A DNA stretch of 64,000 nt, taken from contig JAFABB010000025.1 in NCBI GenBank assembly GCA_023426245.1, positions 62,001 through 126,000 on the forward strand, written 5' to 3'. Shown piece by piece: positions 27,060 to 35,798 of the stretch. This DNA is from Bacillota bacterium (GTDB taxonomy: Bacteria > Bacillota > UBA4882 > UBA8346). Position 1 is the first letter of the stretch, and the number at the start of each line of letters is the position of its first letter. A program made the translations under genes and the position numbers. The notes beneath the pieces are model-generated. The model was given only the letters and a program-made list of their open reading frames with translations, had not been told where the DNA came from and did not search any database.

Positions 27060-27495
27060 TTTTATCCCATATTGAAATGATTTTTCCTTTTCGGAAAAGA
27101 TTGATTATTTACAGAAATGTTCCTTTCTTTTCGGAAAAAATCCATTTCCCCGTTCAATCCATCCCTTGGGTCACGGAAGGGATCCATTTTGTCGTCCGGA
27201 GGACCGAGCGGGTCAAAGAAAGGATCATTTCCGCCACCGAATCGATCAATTTTCCCCCCAAAAAGTCCTTTCGGGCGTTCAAAAGGTCTCTCCGGCTCCA
27301 AAAAAGTTCTTTTTCCCCCTCCGATCGGTCCCTTTCCCTCCAAAAAGAATCCTTTCCGTCGTAAAAATGATCGTTTCCGCGACCGAAGCATCCCTTGACT
27401 CATTCAAAGGATGCTTTCCATCCCTCAAAGGATTCTTTCCGCGGCAAAAATGATCCTTTTGGTGATATAAAGGATCGATCCGGTCACCCAAAAAA
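27060..27495. repeat. Degenerate array with about 21-bp period
   Basis: Successive units such as AAAAAGAATCCTTTCCGTCGT, AAAAATGATCGTTTCCGCGAC, AAAGGATGCTTTCCATCCCTC and AAAAATGATCCTTTTGGTGAT repeat at 19-22 bp. All three plus frames and at least one minus frame stay open for 70-110 codons, as expected for a stop-free repeat with a period divisible by three. There is no convincing ribosome site or start. A-tract and CTTTCC blocks recur once per two helical turns, suggesting curved or protein-bound DNA. Confidence 0.6.
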
Positions 27496-27625
27496 TTCTT
27501 TCCCCAAACCCATAAGCCTTCCTTGGAATTTTTACATACCGTTTTGAAATCTACCCATCATTCCCCTGGAAACCTTCTGAGGGCGCTTTCGTTTTAAAAC
27601 ATAGAATAGAGCGAGGTGCTTTATA

Positions 27626-28525
27626 TTGAAAAAAATTACCGTTTTTCTAATCATCATTGCCGGAATTCTCAGCGGCATGGGGATGGGATTTTACATTTTA
27701 TATCAGCGTCAGTCTTTGGATAGGGCCGAAATCAAAGATAATCCTTACGGCGACAATCCTTTTACCCTGAATTCAGGTTTGCCTTCCGCCAAATCAAACA
27801 ACCATTTTAGCGCTGCAGTCTCAAAGGAAACCAACCCCGAAGACTACACTGTCGAAGAAAATTTGCCTTTTGGGATCGAAATCAATAATCCCGTACCCGA
27901 GGTTAAGCATTGGAATTTTAATCAAAGAACTTATTACTACTTTAACTGGGGTATGAAAAAAACAGGGGGATATCGTTTAGAAATATTGAATGTCAAGGAT
28001 CATCTCATCAAAGTTAAAGCCTTAAGCCCGCGTAAAGATCAAATGCTGATTGAAGCCATTACCTTCCCTTCTTTGCTGATATCTTTACCCCAGGGCGATT
28101 ATGTCTATGAGGTCGTAGACGAAACCGATAACCGGATCCAGGATATCTTTAGCCCTAAAAACAAGCCCCTCAAAATGGTTATCTTTGTCCCGAAAACAGA
28201 TGGTCAAATCGCCAAACGTGAGATTTTGCGGGATGTTTCACCTCACCGGAAGGGGAAATCAATTCCCTTGCTCACGTTGGAATCGCTTTTTAACCAACAG
28301 GAAATGCTCAACTTTATCAGTCGCGGAGTAACACCGGATGGAATATTTTATGAGAAATCAAAGCATCAATGGATTGTCGAACTGAGTAAAGCCTACCAGG
28401 ATTTATCAAGTGAAGAAAAAAAACTGCTCTGCAAAATTATTCGCAAAACAGTTTTAGCTCTAACGACTCGTTCCGCCGCTTCCGTGAAAATCCTTATTAA
28501 TCCGGCAGTGATAAACCCTTCCTAA
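27626..28525 (+). CDS. Membrane-anchored protein with PrcB_C-like and GerMN-like domains
   Basis: A 299-residue protein beginning at a TTG eight bases after GAGGTG. Residues 4-26 form a membrane anchor. Residues about 110-155 (KKTGGYRLEILNV, then VKALSPRK and EAITFPSLLISLP) match the PrcB C-terminal pattern, known from a protease-stabilising lipoprotein. Residues about 215-295 (LLTLESLF, WIVELSKAYQDLSSEEKKLLCKIIRKTVL, VKILINPA) resemble a GerMN domain, as in GerM of spore germination and envelope proteins. The combination suggests an extracytoplasmic envelope role. Both domain calls are by eye. No operon partners lie on the same strand. Confidence 0.7.
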   Translation: MKKITVFLIIIAGILSGMGMGFYILYQRQSLDRAEIKDNPYGDNPFTLNSGLPSAKSNNHFSAAVSKETNPEDYTVEENLPFGIEINNPVPEVKHWNFNQRTYYYFNWGMKKTGGYRLEILNVKDHLIKVKALSPRKDQMLIEAITFPSLLISLPQGDYVYEVVDETDNRIQDIFSPKNKPLKMVIFVPKTDGQIAKREILRDVSPHRKGKSIPLLTLESLFNQQEMLNFISRGVTPDGIFYEKSKHQWIVELSKAYQDLSSEEKKLLCKIIRKTVLALTTRSAASVKILINPAVINPS

Positions 28526-28535
28526 ATGAAACACT

Positions 28536-28754
28536 TCAAAACGGAGATGATTTGACTTTAACGCCCAAATTTTCGACATTCAGTTGTTCTTTGATATTCC
28601 CCAGTTCCTGTTGATACTCCGTTATCGTTTGGAGCATTTTGGCGATTTTATCATTAAACCGGTTATCAACGGCATTGATATCGTTCAACAACGAACGGGT
28701 ATCTTCCAACCTGTTTATGACCTGCGCCACCTTTGATTCCTCTAAAATTCCCAT
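28536..28754 (-). CDS. Small coiled-coil protein (72 aa)
   Basis: Excellent ribosome site (AAGGAGG seven bases before the ATG). The protein is almost entirely helical with heptad-like spacing (VINRLEDTRSLLNDINAVDNRF, KIAKMLQTITEYQQEL) and no Cys or membrane segment. No family is recognised. It ends 10 bp from the convergent PrcB_C/GerMN gene. About 70 nt of unstructured leader and then a folded region (28826-28917) lie upstream. Confidence 0.7.
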   Translation of the reverse strand: MGILEESKVAQVINRLEDTRSLLNDINAVDNRFNDKIAKMLQTITEYQQELGNIKEQLNVENLGVKVKSSPF

Positions 28755-28825
28755 AGCAACCTCCTTGTGATTGATCGTTTTTTATTATCGAAGAGTCCAT
28801 TTCTCTGGCAAAGCATCTTAAAAAA

Positions 28826-28917
28826 CAATCAAATTGGGTAACCCAGCCCTATCGTCTCAACGATTCCTTCGTTTTAACCAAGATCAAAGGTTTTCGCCTT
28901 TGTCTTGAACTGGATTG
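28826..28917 (-). ncRNA. Candidate structured leader RNA upstream of the 72-aa protein
   Basis: On the minus strand a closing stem CAATC/GATTG (28913-28917 with 28826-28830) encloses three hairpins: CAAGA-CAAAGG / CCTTTG-TCTTG with one bulged base (28879-28907), ATCGT-TGAG-ACGAT (28851-28864), and TGGG-TTA-CCCA (about 28835-28845). A run of six T follows the closing stem. This is riboswitch/attenuator-like architecture. It does not match any riboswitch consensus I know; the conserved core of the c-di-GMP class I aptamer is absent. Confidence 0.35.
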
Positions 28918-29073
28918 AATATTCAAAGAAACACCCGATTTTCAAATACGATGGGTTAAGAATATTAACTTCATTAAACCACTTTCCTAAATTAATTGTC
29001 AATCATCATGGATGACTTTTTAACAAATTTTCAATATGAAAAAACCTCAAGTTCCGGGGGATATCCATTTCCC

Positions 29074-29277
29074 CTACTCGATTTGTTCGATATGATAAAC
29101 ATAGTTTCTCATATCTTGTACCTGCTTCATTTTTACAATCGTATCCAGAGCATTCTTTTTCAACTTAAATATCTCAGCTTTATCTTTGGAGCTTAAATTT
29201 CTTAACCCTTGCGGATCAGGCGGAGTTGCGTAAAATACGTTGTTTTTAAAATCAACCGCCTTTACTAAGAAATTCAT
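29074..29277 (-). CDS. Small hypothetical protein (67 aa)
   Basis: I choose the ATG at 29277 (MNFLVKAVDFKNNVFYATPP) because a GAGGGATAGG stretch precedes it; an ATG four codons earlier has its purine run too close. The protein is charged and helical in its second half (SSKDKAEIFKLKKNALDTIV). It has no recognised family. A plus-strand frame overlaps it but lacks a ribosome site. Confidence 0.5.
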   Translation of the reverse strand: MNFLVKAVDFKNNVFYATPPDPQGLRNLSSKDKAEIFKLKKNALDTIVKMKQVQDMRNYVYHIEQIE

Positions 29278-29436
29278 CCTATCCCTCATTCCTTTTCTTT
29301 TTCATTTCATTGATAACCTATATTATACTGCAAAAAAATTTTGAATTCAATTCGAAGTGGCGATTCGTCAGGAATGATATTGGGAGGTATTCTCAGGCTG
29401 GATAGGCTCAAATCCTTCCATAAGTTTTAAAGGATT

Positions 29437-29640
29437 TTATTCTTCTTTTTGCAATGATTTAACAGTTTGATTCAAAGATTCCGCCTGTTTCAAACTGGAA
29501 AAGGGCAAGTATTCAATGATCAACCTTCCTGCTTCTTCCCGGGCTGTAAAATGCGCCCCCGGTTTCAGGTCCATCGATTCCGCAATTGAACTTGGAATGG
29601 TTAGCTGATTGGCTTCATTCATTTCTAATATTTGTTCCAT
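29437..29640 (-). CDS. AbrB/MazE/SpoVT-like DNA-binding protein
   Basis: A short swapped-hairpin DNA-binding domain: ILEMNEANQLTIPSSIAESMDLKPGAHFTAREEAGRLIIEYLP is the typical AbrB N-domain course of strand, turn, short helix, strand. A short helical tail follows. The ATG at 29640 is placed nine bases after AAAGG; an in-frame ATG three codons upstream overlaps that site. No toxin gene overlaps it, so a transition-state-type regulator or an orphan antitoxin are both possible. It lies divergent to the MoxR operon. Confidence 0.75.
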   Translation of the reverse strand: MEQILEMNEANQLTIPSSIAESMDLKPGAHFTAREEAGRLIIEYLPFSSLKQAESLNQTVKSLQKEE

Positions 29641-29864
29641 ATTGAACATCCTTTCATTACCTGTCTTTAGATTAACATAACCTACTCATAGAAAATCATA
29701 CTGAAAAACTCACCTTCAATCAGGGGTTGGTTTCATTTTTTTTAAAATGGAAACTGAAATGAATCATTATCCGTTTAATGTCTGGAAGACAAAATTTTAA
29801 ACATTTTTTCACTCTTATTTTTATTCTTTTATATATGATTATCCATCGAGGAGGAAACGTCGCC

Positions 29865-30854
29865 ATGTTTGAAGGTCTTACCGCAGTCAATGAGGCAATC
29901 AAAGAAAAAAGCGTATTTATTACACAGTTAAAAGACCAAATCTCCAAAGTCATCGTCGGCCAGGGAAATTTGATTGATGGTTTACTACTGGGTTTACTTT
30001 CCGGAGGGCATGTACTTCTGGAAGGAGTGCCCGGTCTTGCAAAAACACTTTCCGTAAAGAGCCTGGCCGCCTCGATCGATGCTGATTTCCAACGGATTCA
30101 GTTTACGCCGGATTTACTACCCGCCGATCTCATCGGGACTTTAATTTATAATCCGCAGACCAGCGAATTTTCAACCAAAAAGGGGCCGCTGTTTGCCCAG
30201 ATCGTGTTAGCGGACGAAATTAACCGCGCCCCGGCAAAAGTCCAAAGCGCTTTGCTGGAAGCGATGGAAGAAAAACAAGTGACCATTGGTGAAAACACCT
30301 TTAAACTGCCCGAGCCCTTTATGGTGCTTGCAACACAAAACCCCGTTGAACAGCAAGGCACTTATCCCCTGCCTGAGGCGCAATTAGACCGTTTCATGCT
30401 GAAATTGCAAATATCCTATCCCACGATTGAAGAGGAAACATTGATCGCGGAACGAATGGGGCAAACATCAAGAATGATGGATATTCATCCGGTGATTTCC
30501 CCCCACGATATCCTGGAAGCCCGCAAAGTTGTCGACCAAGTTTATCTGGATGCGAAGATCCGGGACTATATTGTCAGAATTGTCACAGCCACCCGGGAAC
30601 CGGCCCGATATCAACTGGATATGGCGGATTACATTGAATACGGCGCATCGCCAAGGGCCACCATTAACATGACCATTGCCGCCAAAGCTTACGCATTTAT
30701 GCAAGGCAGAGGTTATGTCGTTCCCAATGATATTAAAATGATCGGGCCCGATATCTTACGACACCGGATCATCCTCACCTATGAAGCGGAAGCCGAAGAA
30801 GTGAAAGTCGATACGGTCATCAAAACCATTTTCCAAGGGATAGACGTACCTTAA
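29865..30854 (+). CDS. MoxR-family AAA+ ATPase
   Basis: 329 residues from the ATG at 29865, which follows a strong GAGGAGGAAA site; the reading frame is open further upstream but without a start signal. Motifs: Walker A in LLEGVPGLAKT, Walker B in IVLADEINRAP, the MoxR stretch LLEAMEEKQVTIGE, sensor 1 in VLATQNPVEQQGTYPLPEAQLDRFM, and the C-terminal lid with GASPRATINM. MoxR proteins act as chaperones for vWA-domain partners, and here three vWA-type genes follow. It is the first gene of the Bat-type cluster. Confidence 0.93.
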   Translation: MFEGLTAVNEAIKEKSVFITQLKDQISKVIVGQGNLIDGLLLGLLSGGHVLLEGVPGLAKTLSVKSLAASIDADFQRIQFTPDLLPADLIGTLIYNPQTSEFSTKKGPLFAQIVLADEINRAPAKVQSALLEAMEEKQVTIGENTFKLPEPFMVLATQNPVEQQGTYPLPEAQLDRFMLKLQISYPTIEEETLIAERMGQTSRMMDIHPVISPHDILEARKVVDQVYLDAKIRDYIVRIVTATREPARYQLDMADYIEYGASPRATINMTIAAKAYAFMQGRGYVVPNDIKMIGPDILRHRIILTYEAEAEEVKVDTVIKTIFQGIDVP

Positions 30855-30910
30855 ACGTAGACAAAGAATTTAATTCCATCCTTGAATATATAAAAAGGAA
30901 AGGAACCAAA

Positions 30911-31789
30911 ATGCTTGCCAAGGAAACCCTTAAAAAGGTCAGGAAGATCCAGTTGAAAATAGCCCGTTTAAGCAATGATGCGATGTCGGGGCATTATGCC
31001 AGTGTCTTTAAAGGAATGGGTATTGAATTCGACGAAGTCAGGACCTATATCCCCGGCGATGATATTCGCTCTATCGACTGGAACGTCACGGCGCGCACCG
31101 GAATTCCACACATCAAACGCTATATCGAAGAACGGGAATTGACCATCATGTTATTGGTCGATTTGAGCGCTTCGGAACGTTTCGGAACCATCCGTTCCTT
31201 AAAATCCGACCTGGTTGCCGAGATTTCAGCGCTGCTGGCTTTTCTGGCCATTCAAAACAATGATAAAGTAGGATTGCTCATTTTTAGCGATCATGCCGAA
31301 AAGTTTATTCCACCCCAAAAAGGCCGCCACCACGTTTTGCGGGTTGTTAGGGAAATTCTGGGCTATCAGCCGACCGGCATCAAAACCGATATTTCGGCTG
31401 CTTTGGAATTTACCAGCCGGATCGTGAAACACCGTAGCGTGATTTTTCTGCTTTCCGATTTTTTGGATTCCGGATTTGAAAGGCCCTTGCAGCATCTTTC
31501 CAGGTATCATGACTTGGTAGCCATTGATATCCATGATCCGCGCGAATCCGAGATGCCCTCCGTGGGACTGGTCGACTTTGAAGACCGGGAAACAGGAGCC
31601 CGGATCACTCTCGATACATCCGATCCGCTGATCCGGGATACCATCCGGAGCGAAGCTTTAAAAAGGGAACAGACCACTGATAAACTTTTTAAGCACCACC
31701 GGATCGACCGGATTAAGATCTCAACCGCTCGCTCCTATGTTGAACCCCTGCAAAAATTTTTCCGTAAACGGGAACGCCGAATCCGTTAA
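30911..31789 (+). CDS. DUF58 protein (vWA-like)
   Basis: 292 residues, read after an AAAGGAAAGGAACC site. The DUF58 signature is VRTYIPGDDIRSIDWNVTART, followed by HIKRYIEERELTIMLLVDLSASE, a degenerate MIDAS (DLSAS). The rest is a vWA-like Rossmann fold (VGLLIFSDHAEKFIPPQKG, VIFLLSDFLDSGF). It is cytosolic in its visible part and is the usual partner of MoxR. Confidence 0.92.
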   Translation: MLAKETLKKVRKIQLKIARLSNDAMSGHYASVFKGMGIEFDEVRTYIPGDDIRSIDWNVTARTGIPHIKRYIEERELTIMLLVDLSASERFGTIRSLKSDLVAEISALLAFLAIQNNDKVGLLIFSDHAEKFIPPQKGRHHVLRVVREILGYQPTGIKTDISAALEFTSRIVKHRSVIFLLSDFLDSGFERPLQHLSRYHDLVAIDIHDPRESEMPSVGLVDFEDRETGARITLDTSDPLIRDTIRSEALKREQTTDKLFKHHRIDRIKISTARSYVEPLQKFFRKRERRIR

Positions 31790-31812
31790 AGCATGTACAG
31801 CGAGGTAAAACG

Positions 31813-32910
31813 ATGAAAGCGCCAAGTAACAAAATTCTTTCAAATTTCCGGAGACCCAAAACTTTGAGATATGGCCTGGCGGTCCTGATAATATTATTGC
31901 TGACCGTCTTGGCATACCGTCTCTTTTTTGCCTGTAAACCTTTGTCCTTATCAAAGGGGGACTCGTTTCAGGCCCGGATCATCATAGCCCCCGGAGTCTA
32001 TCATATTGGAGATATTATCCTTGTTTCCCTGGAAGTGGAAGCCAGAAAAGGGGTCCGTTTTGATATGCCCGATTTATCCAATATCGGGTTGGGACAGTTG
32101 GAAATCCTGTTCAAGAGTGAGCGGATCACTGAAAAACCTTGGGGAGGCATCCGCCAGAAATTCAACTATCAGTTGACGGCCTGGGAAGCAGGCAAACACC
32201 GGCTAAAAGGATTTAAAGTATCCTATCAAAGTAAAACAGGGGTTCAGAAAGTTTATCCGGTTGTATCTTGCTTTATCAATATAAAATCGCTGTTGCCGAA
32301 GGGCAAATCAGACCGGCAATTAGCGGCCTTATCCGTAAAGAAACCTAAGGACCCGGTGGGGATGCCGCCCCGGTATATTATTTTTGGGTGGGTACTGGGG
32401 ATTCTAGCCGGAATTGGTCTACTCTATCGGGTCATTCAATATCTAAAACGTTTGAAAAATCGAAAGCCAGCTATACCGGCGGCCGAATTCCGCAACATAC
32501 CGCTGAAGGAGGCGGCTCATTTGATTGCCTTACGGAGGCTGGAAGCCCTCCAGAAAAAAGATTATCTTACCCTCCAGCAGTACAAGCCTTATTATACCGA
32601 ACTGGCCGAATGCATTCGTGAATATTTGGAAAACCGTTTTCAAATGAAGGTTTTGGAAATGACAACCGAGGAATTTTTGGAAAGTTTAACGGAGGATCGG
32701 ACCCTCGCTAAAAAACATCAACAAATTCTCAGCGATTTTTTACAATCGGCCGATCTTGTTAAATTTGCCAAATGTTCGCCATCCCCTGCCGAGGCTGAAA
32801 TAACATTGACACTCACCCGGCAACTGATTGAGGAAACCAAGGAAGTCGTTTCCGGCGATGAAAACAACGCACCGGGTGTCAATTTGACTGTTCAGGAGAA
32901 TCAAAAATGA
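31813..32910 (+). CDS. Membrane protein of the Bat cluster (BatD/DUF4381-like)
   Basis: 365 residues with a membrane segment at about 20-38, an extracytoplasmic beta-rich domain (about 50-165) and a second membrane segment at about 182-202. The C-terminal cytosolic helical domain (AAHLIALRRLEAL, YYTELAECIREYLENRF, LEMTTEEFLESL) is also found at the end of BatD-type proteins. It is 23 bp after the DUF58 gene and overlaps the next gene by ATGA. It is probably an envelope adaptor of the complex; the exact family name is uncertain. Confidence 0.75.
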   Translation: MKAPSNKILSNFRRPKTLRYGLAVLIILLLTVLAYRLFFACKPLSLSKGDSFQARIIIAPGVYHIGDIILVSLEVEARKGVRFDMPDLSNIGLGQLEILFKSERITEKPWGGIRQKFNYQLTAWEAGKHRLKGFKVSYQSKTGVQKVYPVVSCFINIKSLLPKGKSDRQLAALSVKKPKDPVGMPPRYIIFGWVLGILAGIGLLYRVIQYLKRLKNRKPAIPAAEFRNIPLKEAAHLIALRRLEALQKKDYLTLQQYKPYYTELAECIREYLENRFQMKVLEMTTEEFLESLTEDRTLAKKHQQILSDFLQSADLVKFAKCSPSPAEAEITLTLTRQLIEETKEVVSGDENNAPGVNLTVQENQK

Positions 32911-33914
32911 CTTTTCACAATCCCATTTTACTGATATTCCTGCTATTGGTACCCATTCTGGGTTATGGGATTTTCCGTCACCAAAAGATTGGAAGATCCC
33001 GGGGGGGAATTTTTTACCCCAGTATTGCCATAGGTCAAAATATCCGTCCGACCTGGAAGGTTAAAGGATTGGTAATTTTTCCCTGGGTAACGTTGACTGC
33101 ATTTTTCTTGATGATCGTTGCCCTGGCTCGCCCCCAATTGGGTATCAAAAATGCCATCGTCCGTCATGAGGGTGTCGATATTGTGCTGGCATTGGATGTA
33201 TCCGCCAGCATGTTGGGGGAGGATTTTCAGGCTGGGGGCAAAAGAAGTAGCCGGATTGACGTGGTGAAAGAAGTCACCTCCGACTTTATTGCCAAGCGTC
33301 CCTATGATCGGATCGGGATGGTGATTTTTGCCGGAAGGCCCTATATCCTCTCCCCGCTTACCTGGGATCATGACTGGAGCATCGAACGCCTCAAGGAAGT
33401 GAAAGCCGGGATGATCGAAGACGGCACTGCAATCGGTACCGCCCTGACGACAGCCATGAACCGGCTTTTGGAATCAAAAGCCAAGAGTAAGGTGATTGTT
33501 TTACTGACCGATGGAGTAAATAACGCAGGTGAAGTGACCCCGGAAACAGCTGCGGAGGCTGCCGGGGCGCTAGGTATAACCATCTATGCCATCGGCGCCG
33601 GTTCAAAAGGCCTTGTCCCCTACCCCTTTCAGGACCCATGGGGCCGTAAGGTCTATCAAAACGTCAAAATTGATATCGATGACGCCCTGTTAACCAAGAT
33701 TGCCCGAATGACCAAGGGTAATTATTTTCGGGCCACCGATACCCATACCCTGAAAGAGATTTTTTCCCGAATTGACAAAATGGAGAAAACCAAAATCGAG
33801 ATGCCTCATTACCAAGAATATCGCGATTTGTATCCGTATTTTTTGCTCTTATCCTTATTCTTGTTACTTGGAGAAGTCGTTCTTACCAATACGATTTTCA
33901 GGAGATTACCATGA
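32907..33914 (+). CDS. batA: BatA-like vWA membrane protein
   Basis: 335 residues: a short N-terminal membrane helix, another at about 50-70, then a vWA domain with an intact MIDAS (IVLALDVSASM, the conserved Thr in EDGTAIGTAL, LLTDGVNNAG) and a C-terminal membrane helix (PYFLLLSLFLLLGEVVL). The domain faces the periplasm. It is coupled by 4-bp overlaps to the genes on both sides. Members of the Bat (Bacteroides aerotolerance-like) system are linked to envelope and oxidative stress. Confidence 0.9.
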   Translation: MTFHNPILLIFLLLVPILGYGIFRHQKIGRSRGGIFYPSIAIGQNIRPTWKVKGLVIFPWVTLTAFFLMIVALARPQLGIKNAIVRHEGVDIVLALDVSASMLGEDFQAGGKRSSRIDVVKEVTSDFIAKRPYDRIGMVIFAGRPYILSPLTWDHDWSIERLKEVKAGMIEDGTAIGTALTTAMNRLLESKAKSKVIVLLTDGVNNAGEVTPETAAEAAGALGITIYAIGAGSKGLVPYPFQDPWGRKVYQNVKIDIDDALLTKIARMTKGNYFRATDTHTLKEIFSRIDKMEKTKIEMPHYQEYRDLYPYFLLLSLFLLLGEVVLTNTIFRRLP

Positions 33915-34963
33915 GCCTGGCCAATCCGATTTATAGCTGGTTATTGATTATACCCATCTTTCTTATTATCCTGTTCATTCAAGCGCAACGCCAAGCAAAC
34001 CAAGCTCTCGAAGGTTTTGCCGAAAAAACCCTCATCGCCAAAATTACCGACTTATCCGGGCAAAAGCTTCGGTCAAGGCGAAGGATCATTCGCTTGATTG
34101 GTATCCTATGGATCCTGGCAGCTCTGATCGGGCCTCAATGGGGTTATGAGTGGCAGGAAATCCGCCAGCAGGGGACGGAAATCATGCTGGCCGTCGACAC
34201 ATCCAAAAGCATGCTGGCCACGGATATCAAACCCAATCGCTTGGAACGGGTCAAATTGGCGGTTAAGGACTTCTTAGACAAATTAAACGGCGATAAAGTG
34301 GGATTAATCGCCTTTTCCGGTTCGAGTTTCTTACTATGTCCATTGACTTTGGACTATAACGCCTTTTCCCTGACTTTGGATTCTTTAAGTTTTGAAACCA
34401 TCCCCAGAGGGGGTACGGCTATCGGCGAGGCGATTGCGACCGCGATGAAAGCCTTTCAATCGGGCGGCTCCACTGGAACCAAAAGTTTAATCCTGATTAC
34501 GGATGGTGAAAACCACGAGGGAGATCCGCTTTCTTTAGCCGCCCGGGCTGCCAAAGACGGCATTCAGGTTTATACGATAGGAATTGGCAGTCCCGAAGGG
34601 GAATTAATCGTCATACGGGACGGCAAAGGGAACAGTTCCTATTTAAAAGACGACCAAGGCAATGTGGTTAAATCCAAGTTGAATGAAGAAATGTTGCAAC
34701 AAATCGCAAAAGCGGGCGGCGGCGCCTATTATCACGCCACAGATATCTCCATGGGACTGGATGAGCTTTACCGCCAAAAAATTGCCAAATTAAATAAAGC
34801 CGAGTTCAATAGCAAGTTGCAGAAACGCTTTATCGACCGTTATCAATTTCCCCTTTTTTTAGCGATACTTTTTATTGGATTTGAAATATTCCTGGGGATT
34901 GGACCGCTGCAATCCGAGAATTGGAATATTTTCAAAAGCAATGAACGGGAGGTGTCGAAATGA
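33911..34963 (+). CDS. batB: BatB-like vWA membrane protein
   Basis: 350 residues with the same design as the preceding gene: N-terminal membrane helices (LLIIPIFLIILFI and LIGILWILAALIG), a vWA domain with MIDAS (IMLAVDTSKSM, PRGGTAIGEAIATAM, LILITDGENHEGD) and a C-terminal membrane helix (FPLFLAILFIGFEIFLGI). The conserved TDIKPNRLERVK after the MIDAS is typical of BatB. It overlaps batC by ATGA. Confidence 0.9.
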   Translation: MSLANPIYSWLLIIPIFLIILFIQAQRQANQALEGFAEKTLIAKITDLSGQKLRSRRRIIRLIGILWILAALIGPQWGYEWQEIRQQGTEIMLAVDTSKSMLATDIKPNRLERVKLAVKDFLDKLNGDKVGLIAFSGSSFLLCPLTLDYNAFSLTLDSLSFETIPRGGTAIGEAIATAMKAFQSGGSTGTKSLILITDGENHEGDPLSLAARAAKDGIQVYTIGIGSPEGELIVIRDGKGNSSYLKDDQGNVVKSKLNEEMLQQIAKAGGGAYYHATDISMGLDELYRQKIAKLNKAEFNSKLQKRFIDRYQFPLFLAILFIGFEIFLGIGPLQSENWNIFKSNEREVSK

Positions 34964-35739
34964 AAAAACCGCTGAAGATCATCCTGTACATCTTCATGGC
35001 TTTGATGGCATTATTGATAATCAGCGCTTTGGTTTGGGGACAAACACTTAAAATGGCCAAGGCCAACCGCTTGTTGACGGCATCCCAACCCGAGCGGGCC
35101 CGGACGATTTATGAGCAAATGGCTGCCCGTAGCCCGGAGTCGCCCCATCTTCTGCACAATTTGGGACTGGTATTCTACGCGGAAAGTCAATATGAGAAGG
35201 CCGTCGCCAATTTTAGCAATGCCCAGAAAAAAATCGCAGCGCCGGAATTTCATTCCGGTCAAAGCATTCAACAGGATTTAACCAACCGGATCGGTTATAA
35301 TTTGGGTAATGCTTTATTTAAACAAGCCGAAAAATCATCAGGGGAACAGAGTAATCATTCTTATCAAAGCGCTCTTGAAAACTACAAAAAAGCAATCACT
35401 TCCAATCGAGGCGATTTGGATGCAAAATATAATTATGAATTAACCAGAATCCGTCTTAAACAAATGCAAAACAATCAATCTTCTCGTCCAAAAGATCAAC
35501 CTGACAATCAAGACCAAAAAAAGTCCCAGCCAAACCAATCCAACGCATCCAACAGCGGATCTGAAAAACAGCAGCCTGCTCAGGGCCAATCCAAGGGGCA
35601 AAATTCCCCTTCCCAGCCCGGGAAGGGACAAATGACCAAGGAAGAAGCGGAAGCGTTGCTTAAAATGATGAAGAATCAAGATCAAAGTAAAGCCCCGATC
35701 ATGGGAATCCATGATTCCCGGCCCAAACAGGATTGGTAA
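34960..35739 (+). CDS. batC: BatC-like TPR protein
   Basis: 259 residues: an N-terminal membrane anchor (about 4-27), TPR repeats over about 38-155 (ARTIYEQMAARSPESPHLLHNLG, YNLGNALFKQAEKSS, SALENYKKAITSNRGDLDAKYNYEL) and a low-complexity Gln/Ser/Lys/Asn-rich linker (about 165-225). It ends in a short conserved helix (KEEAEALLKMMKNQ) and DSRPKQDW. TPRs plus a disordered linker are typical of BatC, which bridges the vWA proteins. Confidence 0.85.
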   Translation: MKKPLKIILYIFMALMALLIISALVWGQTLKMAKANRLLTASQPERARTIYEQMAARSPESPHLLHNLGLVFYAESQYEKAVANFSNAQKKIAAPEFHSGQSIQQDLTNRIGYNLGNALFKQAEKSSGEQSNHSYQSALENYKKAITSNRGDLDAKYNYELTRIRLKQMQNNQSSRPKDQPDNQDQKKSQPNQSNASNSGSEKQQPAQGQSKGQNSPSQPGKGQMTKEEAEALLKMMKNQDQSKAPIMGIHDSRPKQDW

Positions 35740-35798
35740 TGAAACCGGTTTAAGCAAACAGGTCCGGCTATCTGACGGAAATAAGGCAGGAGAAATGA

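Noticed and set aside
27062..27491. Five long overlapping frames on both strands
   Set aside because: All are by-products of the 21-bp-period array; none has a ribosome site.
28826..28917. c-di-GMP class I riboswitch
   Set aside because: A GGGTTACC-like 3' segment is suggestive, but the GACGCAAAGCC core and its partner hairpin are missing.
28996..29196. 66-codon plus-strand frame
   Set aside because: No ribosome site; the opposite-strand 67-residue frame has better signals and composition.
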